Positions 24,295-33,335 are shown, counted from the first letter of the stretch. The stretch is DNA of 36,801 nucleotides from Pseudomonadota bacterium (GCA_021848965.1 JAJZTL010000010.1:1-36801); one strand, 5' to 3'. The notes: generated by a model not told the origin, from the letters alone. Translations and numbers: made by a program.

Positions 24295-24786
24295 TTAAAA
24301 AGGAATATCGTCATCAAAATTTTTATCTTTATCTGGCGATGAAGATGAAGATTGATTATGGTCCATAGAAAAGTCATTATCAGTATTACCTGATCCTTGT
24401 TGAGCAAACATTTCATATTCTGCAGGAATAGATTGATCGCCACTTCCGCCTTTTGCATCTAACATTTGGATATCATTGGCCATAATTTCTGTGGTATATC
24501 GTTCTTGTCCATTTTTATCTTGCCATTTTCGTGTTCTTAAGCTGCCTTCAACGTAAACTTTAGAGCCCTTTTTTAAGTAATCACGTGCAATTTCCGCTAG
24601 CTTATTGAACATGACAACGCGATGCCATTCTGTGCGCTCTTGTTTTTCACCTGTTTGTTTATCTTTCCATGTTTCTGATGTGGCGACGGAAAGAGTGGTA
24701 GCTGCGCCACCGCTTGGCATGTACCGAACTTCAGGAGCTGCGCCTAAATTTCCAATGAGAATGACTTTATTAATGCCTTTTGCCAT
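24295..24786 (-). CDS. ssb: single-stranded DNA-binding protein
   Basis: The 163-residue protein coats single-stranded DNA in replication and repair. The OB fold takes up about residues 1-112 ([51 protein letters not shown]). A Ser/Gln/Asp-rich disordered linker (about 115-155) leads to the acidic tip DDDIPF that recruits partner proteins. It is upstream of purL on the same strand with AGAGG as ribosome binding site. Confidence 0.97.
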   Translation of the reverse strand: MAKGINKVILIGNLGAAPEVRYMPSGGAATTLSVATSETWKDKQTGEKQERTEWHRVVMFNKLAEIARDYLKKGSKVYVEGSLRTRKWQDKNGQERYTTEIMANDIQMLDAKGGSGDQSIPAEYEMFAQQGSGNTDNDFSMDHNQSSSSSPDKDKNFDDDIPF

Positions 24787-24988
24787 GGTTAGAACCTCTT
24801 TTATGTAATATAAAAATAATGAATTTTGGGAAGCATCTAAAATCCCTAAAAAAGTACGGAAGAATCATATCACTAACATTTGTTTTAAGACAATATCAAA
24901 AAATATATTTTAATAAATATCAGAGCCAGATCACATCAGGGTGAACGCGTATAAATTCCAATAAAATCAAGGTTTGTAGGTGGTTTTT

Positions 24989-25013
24989 GTAGGGGCGGGT
25001 CTTGTGCCCGCCC
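24989..25013. repeat. TAGGGGC-family short palindromic repeat, paired unit A
   Basis: GTAGGGGCGGGTCTTGTGCCCGCCC. The arms GGGCGGG and CCCGCCC pair perfectly around TCTTGTG. It faces unit B at 25040-25067 in inverted orientation, separated by 26 bases. Confidence 0.85.
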
Positions 25014-25039
25014 GAAAATGCACAGTTTTTATCAATATT

Positions 25040-25067
25040 GGCGGGTAGGCACAAGACCTACCCCTAC
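25040..25067. repeat. TAGGGGC-family short palindromic repeat, paired unit B
   Basis: On the minus strand it reads GTAGGGGTAGGTCTTGTGCC followed by TACCCGCC. The arms GGGTAGG and CCTACCC pair around the same loop TCTTGTG as unit A. Two changes in one arm are matched by two in the other, so hairpin pairing is preserved. Confidence 0.85.
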
Positions 25068-25233
25068 GTTTAGCGATTTCATTGGCAATTTGAACAAAAA
25101 TTTTAATGTTTTATGTGCTAAAGGCCTTTATTTTACAAGAATTTAGACGCGTTAGCCCTGCAGATCACATAATTGAATAACCACGATAAATAATTTAAAA
25201 TACAATATATAAAATTTAAAAAGAGGGATGATT

Positions 25234-25431
25234 ATGAAGAACTCACCTATTGATCTCATAAAAATAAATGAAGAGAGCTTATCGCCAGAAGCATATTTAA
25301 AACTAAGTGCTAAGGAAAAAATGAATATAGACTCTACGAAAATAATGCCTGCCCAATTAGGTAAGGCTGATTTTGGTCAAATACACGTAATCTATAAGAC
25401 ACCTACTTATAGGCATAAAAATGAGCAATGA
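25234..25431 (+). CDS. small protein of unknown function
   Basis: The 65-residue product starts at the ATG at 25234, six bases after AGAGGG; an ATG at 25228 touches the Shine-Dalgarno and is less likely. It is polar with alternating acidic and basic residues, has no membrane segment or signal peptide, and shows no family that I know. It overlaps the next gene by 11 bases, so the pair is very likely co-translated. Confidence 0.55.
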   Translation: MKNSPIDLIKINEESLSPEAYLKLSAKEKMNIDSTKIMPAQLGKADFGQIHVIYKTPTYRHKNEQ

Positions 25432-25813
25432 AATAGCGCAAAATGCTGAACAGCATCCTAGCCCAGCATTAATTGAACGATTTATTGATATTCAAGAGAA
25501 AGAGCTTGTTATCCGTACTCAAGAAATTGATCTCAAAAAACAAAGTGATAACAATGCTCACGATTATGCAAAAGCTGCGTTAGACGCTAACATTAAAGAT
25601 AGAACGGAAGAAAGAAAACATGCCGCGGATGTAATCAAATTACGCTATATTTTTTCAGGGATTATTATTGTTGGCTTGATAATTTTCCTTGGTTTTGCAT
25701 TATCTCAAGATAAAGACCAAATAGTAATGGAAATCATTAAAGCAATTATGTTTTTTTGTACCGGTGGTATTGGCGGTTATGCTGTTGGAAAAAGAGCTAA
25801 AAATAATAATTAG
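25421..25813 (+). CDS. small membrane protein with two predicted membrane segments
   Basis: The 130-residue product has a helical, charged N-terminal half (about 1-75, with ELVIRTQEIDLKKQSDN as probable coiled coil), then two hydrophobic segments (about 77-93, IFSGIIIVGLIIFLGFAL, and 106-123, IKAIMFFCTGGIGGYAVG), joined by a short acidic loop, and a basic tail. The layout is seen in phage-like or plasmid-like small proteins, but I do not recognise the family. It starts inside the preceding small gene and faces the convergent MFS gene, 14 bases away. Confidence 0.6.
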   Translation: MSNEIAQNAEQHPSPALIERFIDIQEKELVIRTQEIDLKKQSDNNAHDYAKAALDANIKDRTEERKHAADVIKLRYIFSGIIIVGLIIFLGFALSQDKDQIVMEIIKAIMFFCTGGIGGYAVGKRAKNNN

Positions 25814-25827
25814 TTCCTCTTTTTGTG

Positions 25828-26988
25828 TCAAAAATTTTTCAGTCTAAATCCAATCCAAATGATAGAAAGAATTGATGTAAAAATAAAAATACCTTCGACA
25901 CCATTCCATGAGTACAGGCTTCCAGCTGTTGTGCCGCCAATAAATATACCTAAAAACTGCGCACTGGAGTAAATACCCATTGCAGTTCCTTTCGTTGTGG
26001 GGGGAGCAGCTTTAGAAACCAATGAAGGCAGGGCAGCTTCGAGGAAATTAAAACCAATAAAAAAAAGAAAAAGAGCGAATCCAATTGACAAAATGGAGGC
26101 ATGGAAAAAAAACAACATGACTTGCGAAACTAATAATAAAATAATGTTGGCTAAGAGAGCTGAAGGCATTTTTTTGTATTTTTCAGCAATAGCAATGCAG
26201 GGAAAAAGTAATATAAAAGATCCACCCAATATAATAAGATAAAAAATAGAAGTATCACCTATCAGAGGTTTAAGCATGAGCGGGCAAGCGTAAAATAAGG
26301 AGGTAAATATAGCGTGTAATAGCAAGATGCCTAAATCCAATTGCAACAGTACTGGGTTTTTTATGGTTGTAAGACAAAGTTGAAAAAGAGAGAGCGAGTT
26401 AGCTTGATTCAGTGGAATGTGATTAGACGGTGTCGGAACAACAAGATATAAGATGGTTAAGCTTATTAGGGTTAATAAGGTGGAAGTAAAAAAGACTCCG
26501 GATAAGTTATAATAAACGGCAATAACAGGGCCCAATACAATGGCTGCGGAAGAAAAAATTCCCATTGATATTCCCATGAGTGCCATGGCTTTAGTGCGAT
26601 TTTTTTCTGATGTTAAATCGGCAAGCAGTGCCATCAGTGTGCTGCCAATTGCGCCAACGCCTTGTAATGCACGAGCTACAATCATCCAGCCAATATGATG
26701 CGTGAAAGCGCCGATGAGGCTGCCTGCAGCAAAAATCAGTAAGCCAATCGCAGCAATAGGTTTTCGACCTATTTTATCAGAGCAGGCACCTAAAGGCAGT
26801 TGAAAAACAGCTTGAGTAAGACCATAAATGCCCATCGCAATACCAATTGATACAGGAGTCGCTCCAGATAAGGATTGCGTATAGGCTGTAAATATGGGAA
26901 CAAACATGAAAACAGCGAGCATTCTCAAGCCAAAAATACTCGATAATGAAAGCGCTGCTTTAATTTCTGAGTGCGGTCCTTTATTCAT
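25828..26988 (-). CDS. MFS transporter, YajR-like
   Basis: The 386-residue inner-membrane protein has the 12-helix MFS layout. The first half carries the family's loop 2-3 signature GACSDKIGRKPIAAIG (about 67-82), preceded by GIYGLTQAVFQLPLG, and the helix 4 region ARALQGVGAIGSTLMALLADL; these match E. coli YajR and relatives. E. coli YajR has an extra C-terminal soluble domain that this protein lacks, as it ends directly after the last helix. The substrate is unknown; drug or sugar export has been proposed in the family. It follows sucA on the same strand, 39 bases away, with a short repeat between them. Confidence 0.85.
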   Translation of the reverse strand: MNKGPHSEIKAALSLSSIFGLRMLAVFMFVPIFTAYTQSLSGATPVSIGIAMGIYGLTQAVFQLPLGACSDKIGRKPIAAIGLLIFAAGSLIGAFTHHIGWMIVARALQGVGAIGSTLMALLADLTSEKNRTKAMALMGISMGIFSSAAIVLGPVIAVYYNLSGVFFTSTLLTLISLTILYLVVPTPSNHIPLNQANSLSLFQLCLTTIKNPVLLQLDLGILLLHAIFTSLFYACPLMLKPLIGDTSIFYLIILGGSFILLFPCIAIAEKYKKMPSALLANIILLLVSQVMLFFFHASILSIGFALFLFFIGFNFLEAALPSLVSKAAPPTTKGTAMGIYSSAQFLGIFIGGTTAGSLYSWNGVEGIFIFTSILSIIWIGFRLKNF

Positions 26989-27003
26989 AAATTATTTACC
27001 AGT

Positions 27004-27031
27004 CTGTAGGGGCGAATAATATTCGCCCTAT
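27004..27031. repeat. TAGGGGC-family short palindromic repeat, copy overlapping the sucA stop
   Basis: GTAGGGGCGAATAATATTCGCCCTATA is a perfect palindrome in its core (GGGCGAATA/TATTCGCCC). The CTA at 27028-27030 is the stop codon of sucA, so the gene reads through into TAG at the repeat edge. Confidence 0.8.
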
Positions 27032-29817
27032 ACCAACGCATCCGCAACCAGTGTTTGCTGAAGCTGTGCGCATAACTTTGCACTGCCCACAGCAGGTGCT
27101 GCCATAGGTGGCAAGCCTGCATAGGTCAAAACTTGACCATGTTTTAAGCGTTCTAATAATGCTTCTTTTATAATGGGCCATGCTCCTTGGTTTTCAGGCT
27201 CCTCTTGACACCATACAATGCTTTCAGCATTGGGGTAGATAGCCAGCGCTTCGGCCAAAGCAATTTCAGGAAAGGGGTAAAGTTGTTCTATGCGCAAGAT
27301 AGCAACGTCTTTTTGTCCTCCGTTTTCTCCTTCACCTCGTCTTTTTTGAAGGAGGTCATAATAGACTTTCCCCATACATAAGATGACTTTTCGGACTGAT
27401 TTGCTATCCATTGAATCTATTTCAGGTAAAACAAGTTTAAACTCGCCTTCAGAAAGCTCTGTTAGAGAAGAGACGGCAAGTTTATGACGTAAAAGACTTT
27501 TAGGTGTGAAAACAATCAAAGGTTTGCGATAAGGTCGCAGCATTTGTCTGCGGATCAAATGAAAAATTTGTGCCGGTGTTGTCGGAACACAGACTTGCAT
27601 ATTGTCTTGTGCACACAATTGCAAATAACGTTCTAATCGAGCGGAAGAATGTTCAGGACCTTGACCCTCTTGACCATGAGGTAAATACATAATGAGTCCA
27701 GCCAATTGTCCCCATTTTTGCTCACCTGAACTTAAAAATTGATCGATGACCATTTGTGCCCCATTGGCAAAATCACCAAACTGCGCTTCCCAAATGACTA
27801 GAGACTCTGGTTCTGTAGAGGCATAACCATATTCAAAACCAAGAACGGCTTCTTCTGAAAGGAGAGAGTTAATAATAACAAAGTCTTCAGGAGAGGATGC
27901 AAAAGTTTTTAGAGGAGTATGAAGTTTTCCGTTCTTAAAATCATGTAATACTGCATGACGATGAGAAAAAGTACCGCGTTCACAGTCTTCACCAGAAAAA
28001 CGAATGCTATAACCATCGGTAAGAACAGAAGCGTAAGCAAGATTTTCAGCATATCCCCAATTCAGAGGTAATTGACCCTCACGCATTTTTTCGTAATCAG
28101 CAAAAAGCTTTTTGAGCACTGGATGCAAAGTAAAGTCTTCTGGTGCCGTAAAGAGTGTTTTCGCAAAAGAAGTTAGCTTGTCAGATGAAACACGTGTATC
28201 TGCAGAGATATCCCAAGAGGTATTGCGATATTTTCTCCAATCAACCGAGCGCTTTTCTGTATAATGTTCTTTATAAAGAGTCACGGGTGAGTCTTTTCTA
28301 TCTAACATATCGCGGTAAGCAATAGCTAAAGCATCGGCTTCTTCAGCTGTAATAACGTTGTTTTGTAAAAGATGCTCAGTATACAATTGGCGAACAGTAG
28401 GTTTGTTGCGAATAATGTCATACATTAAAGGCTGTGTGAGAGCTGGTTCATCTGCTTCATTATGACCATGGCGACGATAACATACGAGATCAACAAATAC
28501 ATCTCGTTTAAAACGCATGCGAAAATCAAAAGCCAATTGAATGACGCGTACCGCCATTTCAGGATCATCAGCGTTCACGTGAAAAACAGGAGAACCAATC
28601 ATTTTGGCAATATCGGTGCAATAATAAGAAGAACGGGCTTCTGCTGGATCGCTGGTGGTAAAGCCAATTTGATTATTCACAACAATACGAATGGTTCCGC
28701 CTGTAGTATATCCCGGTGTTTGAGAAAAGTTCAGCATTTCCATAATGACTCCTTGTCCAGCAAAAGCGGCATCACCATGTATTAATACAGGGATAACTTG
28801 CTTTCTCTCTGTATCATTACGTTTGTGTTGACGTGCGCGAACAGAACCTTCAACCACAGGACCAATAATTTCTAAATGAGAAGGGTTGAAGCCCATTGCT
28901 AGATGAACAATATGTCCACTTTTAGTTTTTATATGACTTGAATAACCGGCGTGATATTTAACATCGCCTGTGATGCCTTCAGCATGTTTTCCTTCAAACT
29001 CTCCGAAGAGATTTTCTGGTGCTTTGCCAAGTAAATTCACTAAAACATTGAGACGTCCCCGATGCGCCATGCCAATAACAACTTCGTGTACTGAAGTGTC
29101 GCCTGCTCTTTCAACTAAAGCTTGTAGCATAGGAAGCAGGGCTTCACCTCCCTCTACTGAGAAGCGTTTTTGTCCTACGTATTTAGAACCTAAATATTTT
29201 TCTAAACCTTCGGCAGCAGTTAGAGATTTCAATAATGCTTTTTGTTTTTCAGAGGAGAATGATGCTTGAAATTCAGGAGATTCGATACGCTCTTGAATCC
29301 ATTCAATCATAGCCGGCTCAGGTAAATACTTATATTCAGCTCCTAAAGTACCACAATAGATTTTTCTAAATTTTTCTATGGTATCACGAGCTTCTGCTGG
29401 AGTAAGCCCATGAGACTCGGGTTGCAGCATGAGAGAAGGAATAGGCTTTCGAATATTTAAGGGATCGAGCTTGGCTTCTTTATGTCCATAGGCACGAAAA
29501 GCGCGCTTCAATTCTTGAAGGAGCATTTCTTTTTGGGCTTCTACAGTGTTTGGCGAACTGGAAATAGCCGCGCCATTAGATTTTTTTTGTGCTAAAGCGG
29601 CAAAATAAGCTTGAATGGCTTGATGAGAAACGTCTTGTTGGCCATTTCCATTAATGTTAGGTAAATTATCAAAGCAATGACGCCATTCATCGCTGACAGC
29701 AGAAGGATCGGTTAAATAATCTTCATAAAGGCTATCGACATAGGCCATGCTGCCGCCTGAAAGATAGGTTGTTTTCCATAGATCTTGCATAGATGTGTTG
29801 TTTTTTATTTGATTCAT
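27028..29817 (-). CDS. sucA: 2-oxoglutarate dehydrogenase E1 component
   Basis: SucA is the thiamine-diphosphate subunit of the 2-oxoglutarate dehydrogenase complex of the TCA cycle. The 929-residue product has the family length and signatures: YLSGGSMAYVDSLYEDYL near the N-terminus, VIGMAHRGRLNVLVNLLGK (about 246-264), HIVHLAMGFNPSHLEI, PVLIHGDAAFAGQG, EPEIFRR-type VDLVCYRRHGHNEADEP, and LGFEYGYASTEP. It follows sdhB with 7 bases between them. The next gene should be sucB (E2), but an MFS transporter lies there instead. The stop codon overlaps a short palindromic repeat. Confidence 0.97.
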   Translation of the reverse strand: MNQIKNNTSMQDLWKTTYLSGGSMAYVDSLYEDYLTDPSAVSDEWRHCFDNLPNINGNGQQDVSHQAIQAYFAALAQKKSNGAAISSSPNTVEAQKEMLLQELKRAFRAYGHKEAKLDPLNIRKPIPSLMLQPESHGLTPAEARDTIEKFRKIYCGTLGAEYKYLPEPAMIEWIQERIESPEFQASFSSEKQKALLKSLTAAEGLEKYLGSKYVGQKRFSVEGGEALLPMLQALVERAGDTSVHEVVIGMAHRGRLNVLVNLLGKAPENLFGEFEGKHAEGITGDVKYHAGYSSHIKTKSGHIVHLAMGFNPSHLEIIGPVVEGSVRARQHKRNDTERKQVIPVLIHGDAAFAGQGVIMEMLNFSQTPGYTTGGTIRIVVNNQIGFTTSDPAEARSSYYCTDIAKMIGSPVFHVNADDPEMAVRVIQLAFDFRMRFKRDVFVDLVCYRRHGHNEADEPALTQPLMYDIIRNKPTVRQLYTEHLLQNNVITAEEADALAIAYRDMLDRKDSPVTLYKEHYTEKRSVDWRKYRNTSWDISADTRVSSDKLTSFAKTLFTAPEDFTLHPVLKKLFADYEKMREGQLPLNWGYAENLAYASVLTDGYSIRFSGEDCERGTFSHRHAVLHDFKNGKLHTPLKTFASSPEDFVIINSLLSEEAVLGFEYGYASTEPESLVIWEAQFGDFANGAQMVIDQFLSSGEQKWGQLAGLIMYLPHGQEGQGPEHSSARLERYLQLCAQDNMQVCVPTTPAQIFHLIRRQMLRPYRKPLIVFTPKSLLRHKLAVSSLTELSEGEFKLVLPEIDSMDSKSVRKVILCMGKVYYDLLQKRRGEGENGGQKDVAILRIEQLYPFPEIALAEALAIYPNAESIVWCQEEPENQGAWPIIKEALLERLKHGQVLTYAGLPPMAAPAVGSAKLCAQLQQTLVADALV

Positions 29818-29824
29818 ATTTTTC

Positions 29825-30565
29825 CTAAACCTCTCTGTCGAGCATTTCTTTACGAATATCGCTAATAGCCTTGGTAGGATTTAATCCCTTTGGACACACT
29901 TGGCTACAATTCATAATGGTTCGGCAACGATATACGCTAAAAGGATCTTCGAGTTTTTCAAGGCGATGATCTTTGGCTGTATCACGGCTATCTGCTAAAA
30001 ATCGTTGTGCCTGAAGCAGCCCTGCAGGGCCGACAAACTTATCAGGATTCCACCAATAAGAGGGGCAAGAACTGGAGCAACAAGCACATAAAATGCATTC
30101 ATAAAGGCCATCAAGTTTTTCACGTTCTTCAGGGGACTGTAAACGTTCTTTGGCAGGAGTCGGGCCATCATTTTGTAAATAAGGCTCAATTTTTTCATAT
30201 TGCTTATAAAATTGAGTCATGTCGACCACTAAATCACGCACGATAGGAAAACCAGGTAAAGGTCTGATGATGACTTTATCTGTATTTAAGGAAAAATAGG
30301 ACGTAACACAAGAAAGACCATTTTTTCCATTGATATTCATTCCATCAGAACCACAAACGCCCTCGCGACAGGAGCGGCGAAAAGAAAGGGTAGGATCTTG
30401 TTCGTGTTTAATGCGTTCCAATAAAGTTAACAACATCACATCGGCTTTAGTGGATACAGCAATAGTATAATCCTGCATGTAAGGTTTTTTATCAACTTCT
30501 GGATTGAAGCGATAGACGGAGACAATAATATTTTTTGTATCTTTCATTTCGTTCATAGCGGTCAT
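29825..30565 (-). CDS. sdhB: succinate dehydrogenase iron-sulfur subunit
   Basis: SdhB passes electrons from SdhA to the quinone site through three clusters. I place the start at 30565, preceded by AAAGGAG, because upstream in-frame codons lie inside sdhA; this gives 246 residues. Ligands: [2Fe-2S] in CREGVCGSDGMNINGKNGLSC (given in parts: CREGVCGSDGMN and NGLSC), [4Fe-4S] in CILCACCSSSCP, and [3Fe-4S] with CRTIMNCSQVCPKGLNP. It lies 28 bases after sdhA and 7 before sucA, in one operon. Confidence 0.96.
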   Translation of the reverse strand: MTAMNEMKDTKNIIVSVYRFNPEVDKKPYMQDYTIAVSTKADVMLLTLLERIKHEQDPTLSFRRSCREGVCGSDGMNINGKNGLSCVTSYFSLNTDKVIIRPLPGFPIVRDLVVDMTQFYKQYEKIEPYLQNDGPTPAKERLQSPEEREKLDGLYECILCACCSSSCPSYWWNPDKFVGPAGLLQAQRFLADSRDTAKDHRLEKLEDPFSVYRCRTIMNCSQVCPKGLNPTKAISDIRKEMLDREV

Positions 30566-30593
30566 TTTTATTTCTCCTTTAATTAAATATTGA

Positions 30594-32375
30594 CTAATAT
30601 ACTCGCTCTTTAGGTTCAAATGCAGGAACATGACGTGGTTTAGTATTGACGGCACGAGATCCCATTTTATCTGTTTCCATAAAATACAGAGTATGTTTTA
30701 TCCAATTTTCATCATCTCTATTGGGGAAGTCTTCTCGAGAATGTGCACCTCGACTTTCTGTTCGCGTAATCGCAGAAATTGCCGTTGCACAGGCTGTTGA
30801 CATAAGATTATCAAGTTCTAATACGCTAATGCGGTTGGTATTAAAGATTTTACTTTTGTCTTTTAGAGCTGCATGAGGTAGTTGTTCGCGTAAGTCATGC
30901 AGTTTTTTCAGACCTTCTTGCATGACATCACCAGTCCGAAAAACACCAAAATCCATTTGCATAATTTTCTGCATTTCGTTGTAAATAGTAGAAGGATCTA
31001 CGCTGCTATCGGAAACAGTGGAAGATTCCCAACGTTGGTAACGTGAGAGAGCTTGTTCAAGTTGAGTTTCACTCACATTTCCGAAAGCAGGGAGTTGTCC
31101 TGATTTTGCCATTTCTTCGACGTGAAGTCCGACGGCTCGGCCAAAGACAATTAAATCCAGCAAAGAATTGCCGCCCAATCGGTTAGCGCCATGAACAGAA
31201 ACGCAAGAGCATTCGCCGATAGCATATAAGTTGTTAACTATTTTATCATTACCATGCTCATCTACCGTTAATACTTGACCATGATGGTTGGTGGGAATAC
31301 CACCCATGACGTAATGACAAGTAGGAGTAACAGGTATCGGTTCTACAATAGGATCAACGCCAGCAAATGTTAAAGAGAGTTCGCGAATACCGGGTAAGCG
31401 AGACTTAATCACATCAGCACCGAGGTGATCGAGTTTTAATTTCACATAATCATAGCCATCACCGCTGTAACCTTTCCCAGCACGTAGTTCTAAAACCATA
31501 GCACGAGCTACAACATCGCGACAAGCGAGATCTTTTACATGGGGAGCATAACGCTCCATAAAACGTTCGCCATCTTTATTGATGAGATATCCACCTTCGC
31601 CACGGCAACCTTCGGTCACAAGAACACCCGCGCCAGCTATGCCGGTTGGGTGAAATTGCCACATTTCCATATCTTGTAAAGGAAGACCTGCGCGCAATGC
31701 CATACCAAAGCCATCACCGGTGTTGATTAATGCATTGGTAGTGGATTGAAAAATACGACCAGCACCGCCGGTGGCTAAAATGCATATGCGAGATTGAAAG
31801 AAAACTATTTCGCCGGTTTCAATACACAGTACCATTGCACCCGCAATAACGCCTTTATCATCTTTGACTAAATCGAGAGCATACCATTCACTAAATACCG
31901 TGGTTTTTAACTTTATATTTTGTTGATAAAGAGTATGTAATAAGGCATGTCCTGTTCTGTCAGCTGCAGCAGCCGTTCGTCGGGCTTGGCCTTCACCATA
32001 ATTTTTAGTTTGACCGCCAAAAGGACGTTGATAAATGCGGCCATTATCCATTCGAGAAAAGGGTAACCCCATATTTTCTAATTCATAAACGGCTTCAGGC
32101 CCGCGTTGGCACATGTATTCAATACAATCTTGATCGCCAATATAGTCAGAACCTTTTACTGTGTCATACATGTGCCAACGCCAATCATCCTCTTCAGCAT
32201 TACCTAAAGCCACGGTAATGCCACCTTGCGCGGACACTGTATGTGAACGTGTGGGGAAAACTTTGGATATCAAAGCAACTTTTAATCCTGCATGAGATAG
32301 TGCTAATGCAGCACGCATACCGGCACCACCGGCTCCAATGATGATTGCATCCCATTGACTTTTTGCAATTGCCAT
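30594..32375 (-). CDS. sdhA: succinate dehydrogenase flavoprotein subunit
   Basis: SdhA oxidises succinate with covalently bound FAD. The 593-residue product has the dinucleotide fold [15 protein letters not shown] near the N-terminus, the FAD-attachment His in [40 protein letters not shown], the active-site arginine stretch [23 protein letters not shown], and [13 protein letters not shown]. Length matches the family (588 in E. coli). The start lies 3 bases after the stop of sdhD, so the sdhCDAB genes are closely packed and co-transcribed. Confidence 0.97.
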   Translation of the reverse strand: MAIAKSQWDAIIIGAGGAGMRAALALSHAGLKVALISKVFPTRSHTVSAQGGITVALGNAEEDDWRWHMYDTVKGSDYIGDQDCIEYMCQRGPEAVYELENMGLPFSRMDNGRIYQRPFGGQTKNYGEGQARRTAAAADRTGHALLHTLYQQNIKLKTTVFSEWYALDLVKDDKGVIAGAMVLCIETGEIVFFQSRICILATGGAGRIFQSTTNALINTGDGFGMALRAGLPLQDMEMWQFHPTGIAGAGVLVTEGCRGEGGYLINKDGERFMERYAPHVKDLACRDVVARAMVLELRAGKGYSGDGYDYVKLKLDHLGADVIKSRLPGIRELSLTFAGVDPIVEPIPVTPTCHYVMGGIPTNHHGQVLTVDEHGNDKIVNNLYAIGECSCVSVHGANRLGGNSLLDLIVFGRAVGLHVEEMAKSGQLPAFGNVSETQLEQALSRYQRWESSTVSDSSVDPSTIYNEMQKIMQMDFGVFRTGDVMQEGLKKLHDLREQLPHAALKDKSKIFNTNRISVLELDNLMSTACATAISAITRTESRGAHSREDFPNRDDENWIKHTLYFMETDKMGSRAVNTKPRHVPAFEPKERVY

Positions 32376-32378
32376 CGC

Positions 32379-32726
32379 TTATACTCCCCAAAAAACAAAT
32401 AGGCCCCAGATAAATAATCCGAGTAAACTTAATAAAATGAGTATTTGTATGGATAATCTCAAACAAACACATTTCAGATAATCGGTGGTAACGGTCCAAA
32501 GGCCAATCCACGCATGTAACACTAATGCTAACCACACAATAGTATTGAATATTTTGATACCTGGGCATGCAAAAAAGTCATGCCAAGTTTCATAAGACAT
32601 TTGCGGATGACTAAACCAAAAAACAGCTAAAATTATTACATAAACTGCAATGACGACTGCACTTACGCGTTGAATTAGCCAATCACGAAGACCGTTTCCG
32701 GTCAAACTTGTTACACTACCTACCAT
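32379..32726 (-). CDS. sdhD: succinate dehydrogenase membrane anchor subunit
   Basis: SdhD is one of two membrane anchors that bind haem b and quinone. The 115-residue product (ATG at 32726; a TTG at 32744 is also in frame) contains NGLRDWLIQRVSAVVIAVYV, the SdhD-type N-terminal arginine motif, and three membrane segments (about 22-42, 58-76 and 92-112), with LHAWIGLWTVTTDYL carrying the conserved haem-ligand His/Tyr-Asp region. It overlaps the stop codon of sdhC by a few bases. Confidence 0.9.
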   Translation of the reverse strand: MVGSVTSLTGNGLRDWLIQRVSAVVIAVYVIILAVFWFSHPQMSYETWHDFFACPGIKIFNTIVWLALVLHAWIGLWTVTTDYLKCVCLRLSIQILILLSLLGLFIWGLFVFWGV

Positions 32727-33109
32727 AATGCTATTCCCAACCAAAGAATACTAATTAAAGACAAAATTAAGACAATCCATGCGCTTTTTCTGCTAGCAGC
32801 AACATGCTCTCCGAAACCGATATCCATCAGTAGATGTCTAATTCCTGCAAAAACATGATAAATGAGGGCTGAGAAAAAAATCCAAGTAAAAAACTTCATT
32901 GTGCTTTGCCCGAAGCAATGATGTGCACATGCAAAATTTTCAGGGGAGGCCAATGAATGTTGCAGTCCGTATAACATCAACGGCATCAATAGAAAAATCA
33001 AGATACCCGAAATACGGTGTAAAATTGATACAATTGCCGTTATGGGCTGCTTTATTGTGAGCAAATCCAGATTAACTGGACGCTGCGACTTTAACGTTCC
33101 TGAGCTCAT
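32720..33109 (-). CDS. sdhC: succinate dehydrogenase cytochrome b556 subunit
   Basis: SdhC (129 residues) is the first gene of the sdh operon. Its N-terminus RPVNLDLLTIKQPITAIVSILHRISGI is the family signature, with the quinone-site SxxHRxSG as SILHRISG (about 27-34). The haem-binding His lies in ALIYHVFAGIRHLLMDIGFG (about 80-100). Three membrane segments are seen. The start has AAAGGAG about 8 bases before ATG. Confidence 0.93.
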   Translation of the reverse strand: MSSGTLKSQRPVNLDLLTIKQPITAIVSILHRISGILIFLLMPLMLYGLQHSLASPENFACAHHCFGQSTMKFFTWIFFSALIYHVFAGIRHLLMDIGFGEHVAASRKSAWIVLILSLISILWLGIALW

Positions 33110-33150
33110 CGAGAACTCTCCTTTGAGTGAATGTGAAATATGGTTACCAA

Positions 33151-33191
33151 ATTGATGAGTATATCACGCCGACGCATGTAGATAAAGGCCT
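33151..33191 (-). promoter_or_regulatory. possible sdhC promoter
   Basis: On the minus strand, TATACT (about 33165-33170) lies 17 bases after TTTATC, a weak -35. This would put the start of transcription about 50 bases before sdhC. The 123-bp element lies directly upstream of these boxes. Confidence 0.35.
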
Positions 33192-33314
33192 ATACTCTTC
33201 GCACTTCAACTTTCAATTTTGTTGCAAGCTGCATCTCCTTCAGTCATGTACTAGTCGTACACTCCTTCGGCTGCTTCGCGTGCGCCTCAACGAAAAATGA
33301 ATTGCTGTGAGTAT
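33192..33314. repeat. 123-bp palindromic element, intergenic copy
   Basis: It runs from ATACTCTTCGCACTT to AATTGCTGTGAGTAT. The outer pair ATACTC/GAGTAT and the central hairpin TGTAC-TAGTC-GTACA (33247-33261) are perfect; the GCGAGC stem seen in the other copies is here GCAAGC/GCGTGC with one mismatch. Unlike the genic copies it holds stop codons in the two frames used in the genes. It separates the DUF1640-like gene from the sdhC promoter. Confidence 0.93.
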
Positions 33315-33335
33315 ATTAATGTGAAGTATCGGCTT

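Larger units (their letters stand above)
24787..25233. other. intergenic region with a pair of inverted hairpin repeats
   Basis: About 450 bases without a gene, between divergent ssb (minus) and a small gene (plus). Besides the repeat pair at 24989-25067 it is AT-rich with no RNA gene that I recognise. It must hold the ssb promoter; a TATATT-like -10 near 24807-24812 (minus) is possible. Confidence 0.4.

Noticed and set aside
30566-30655. Longer sdhB starting inside sdhA
   Set aside because: The additional 30 residues are the shadow of sdhA and the intergenic gap; AAAGGAG before 30565 marks the true start.
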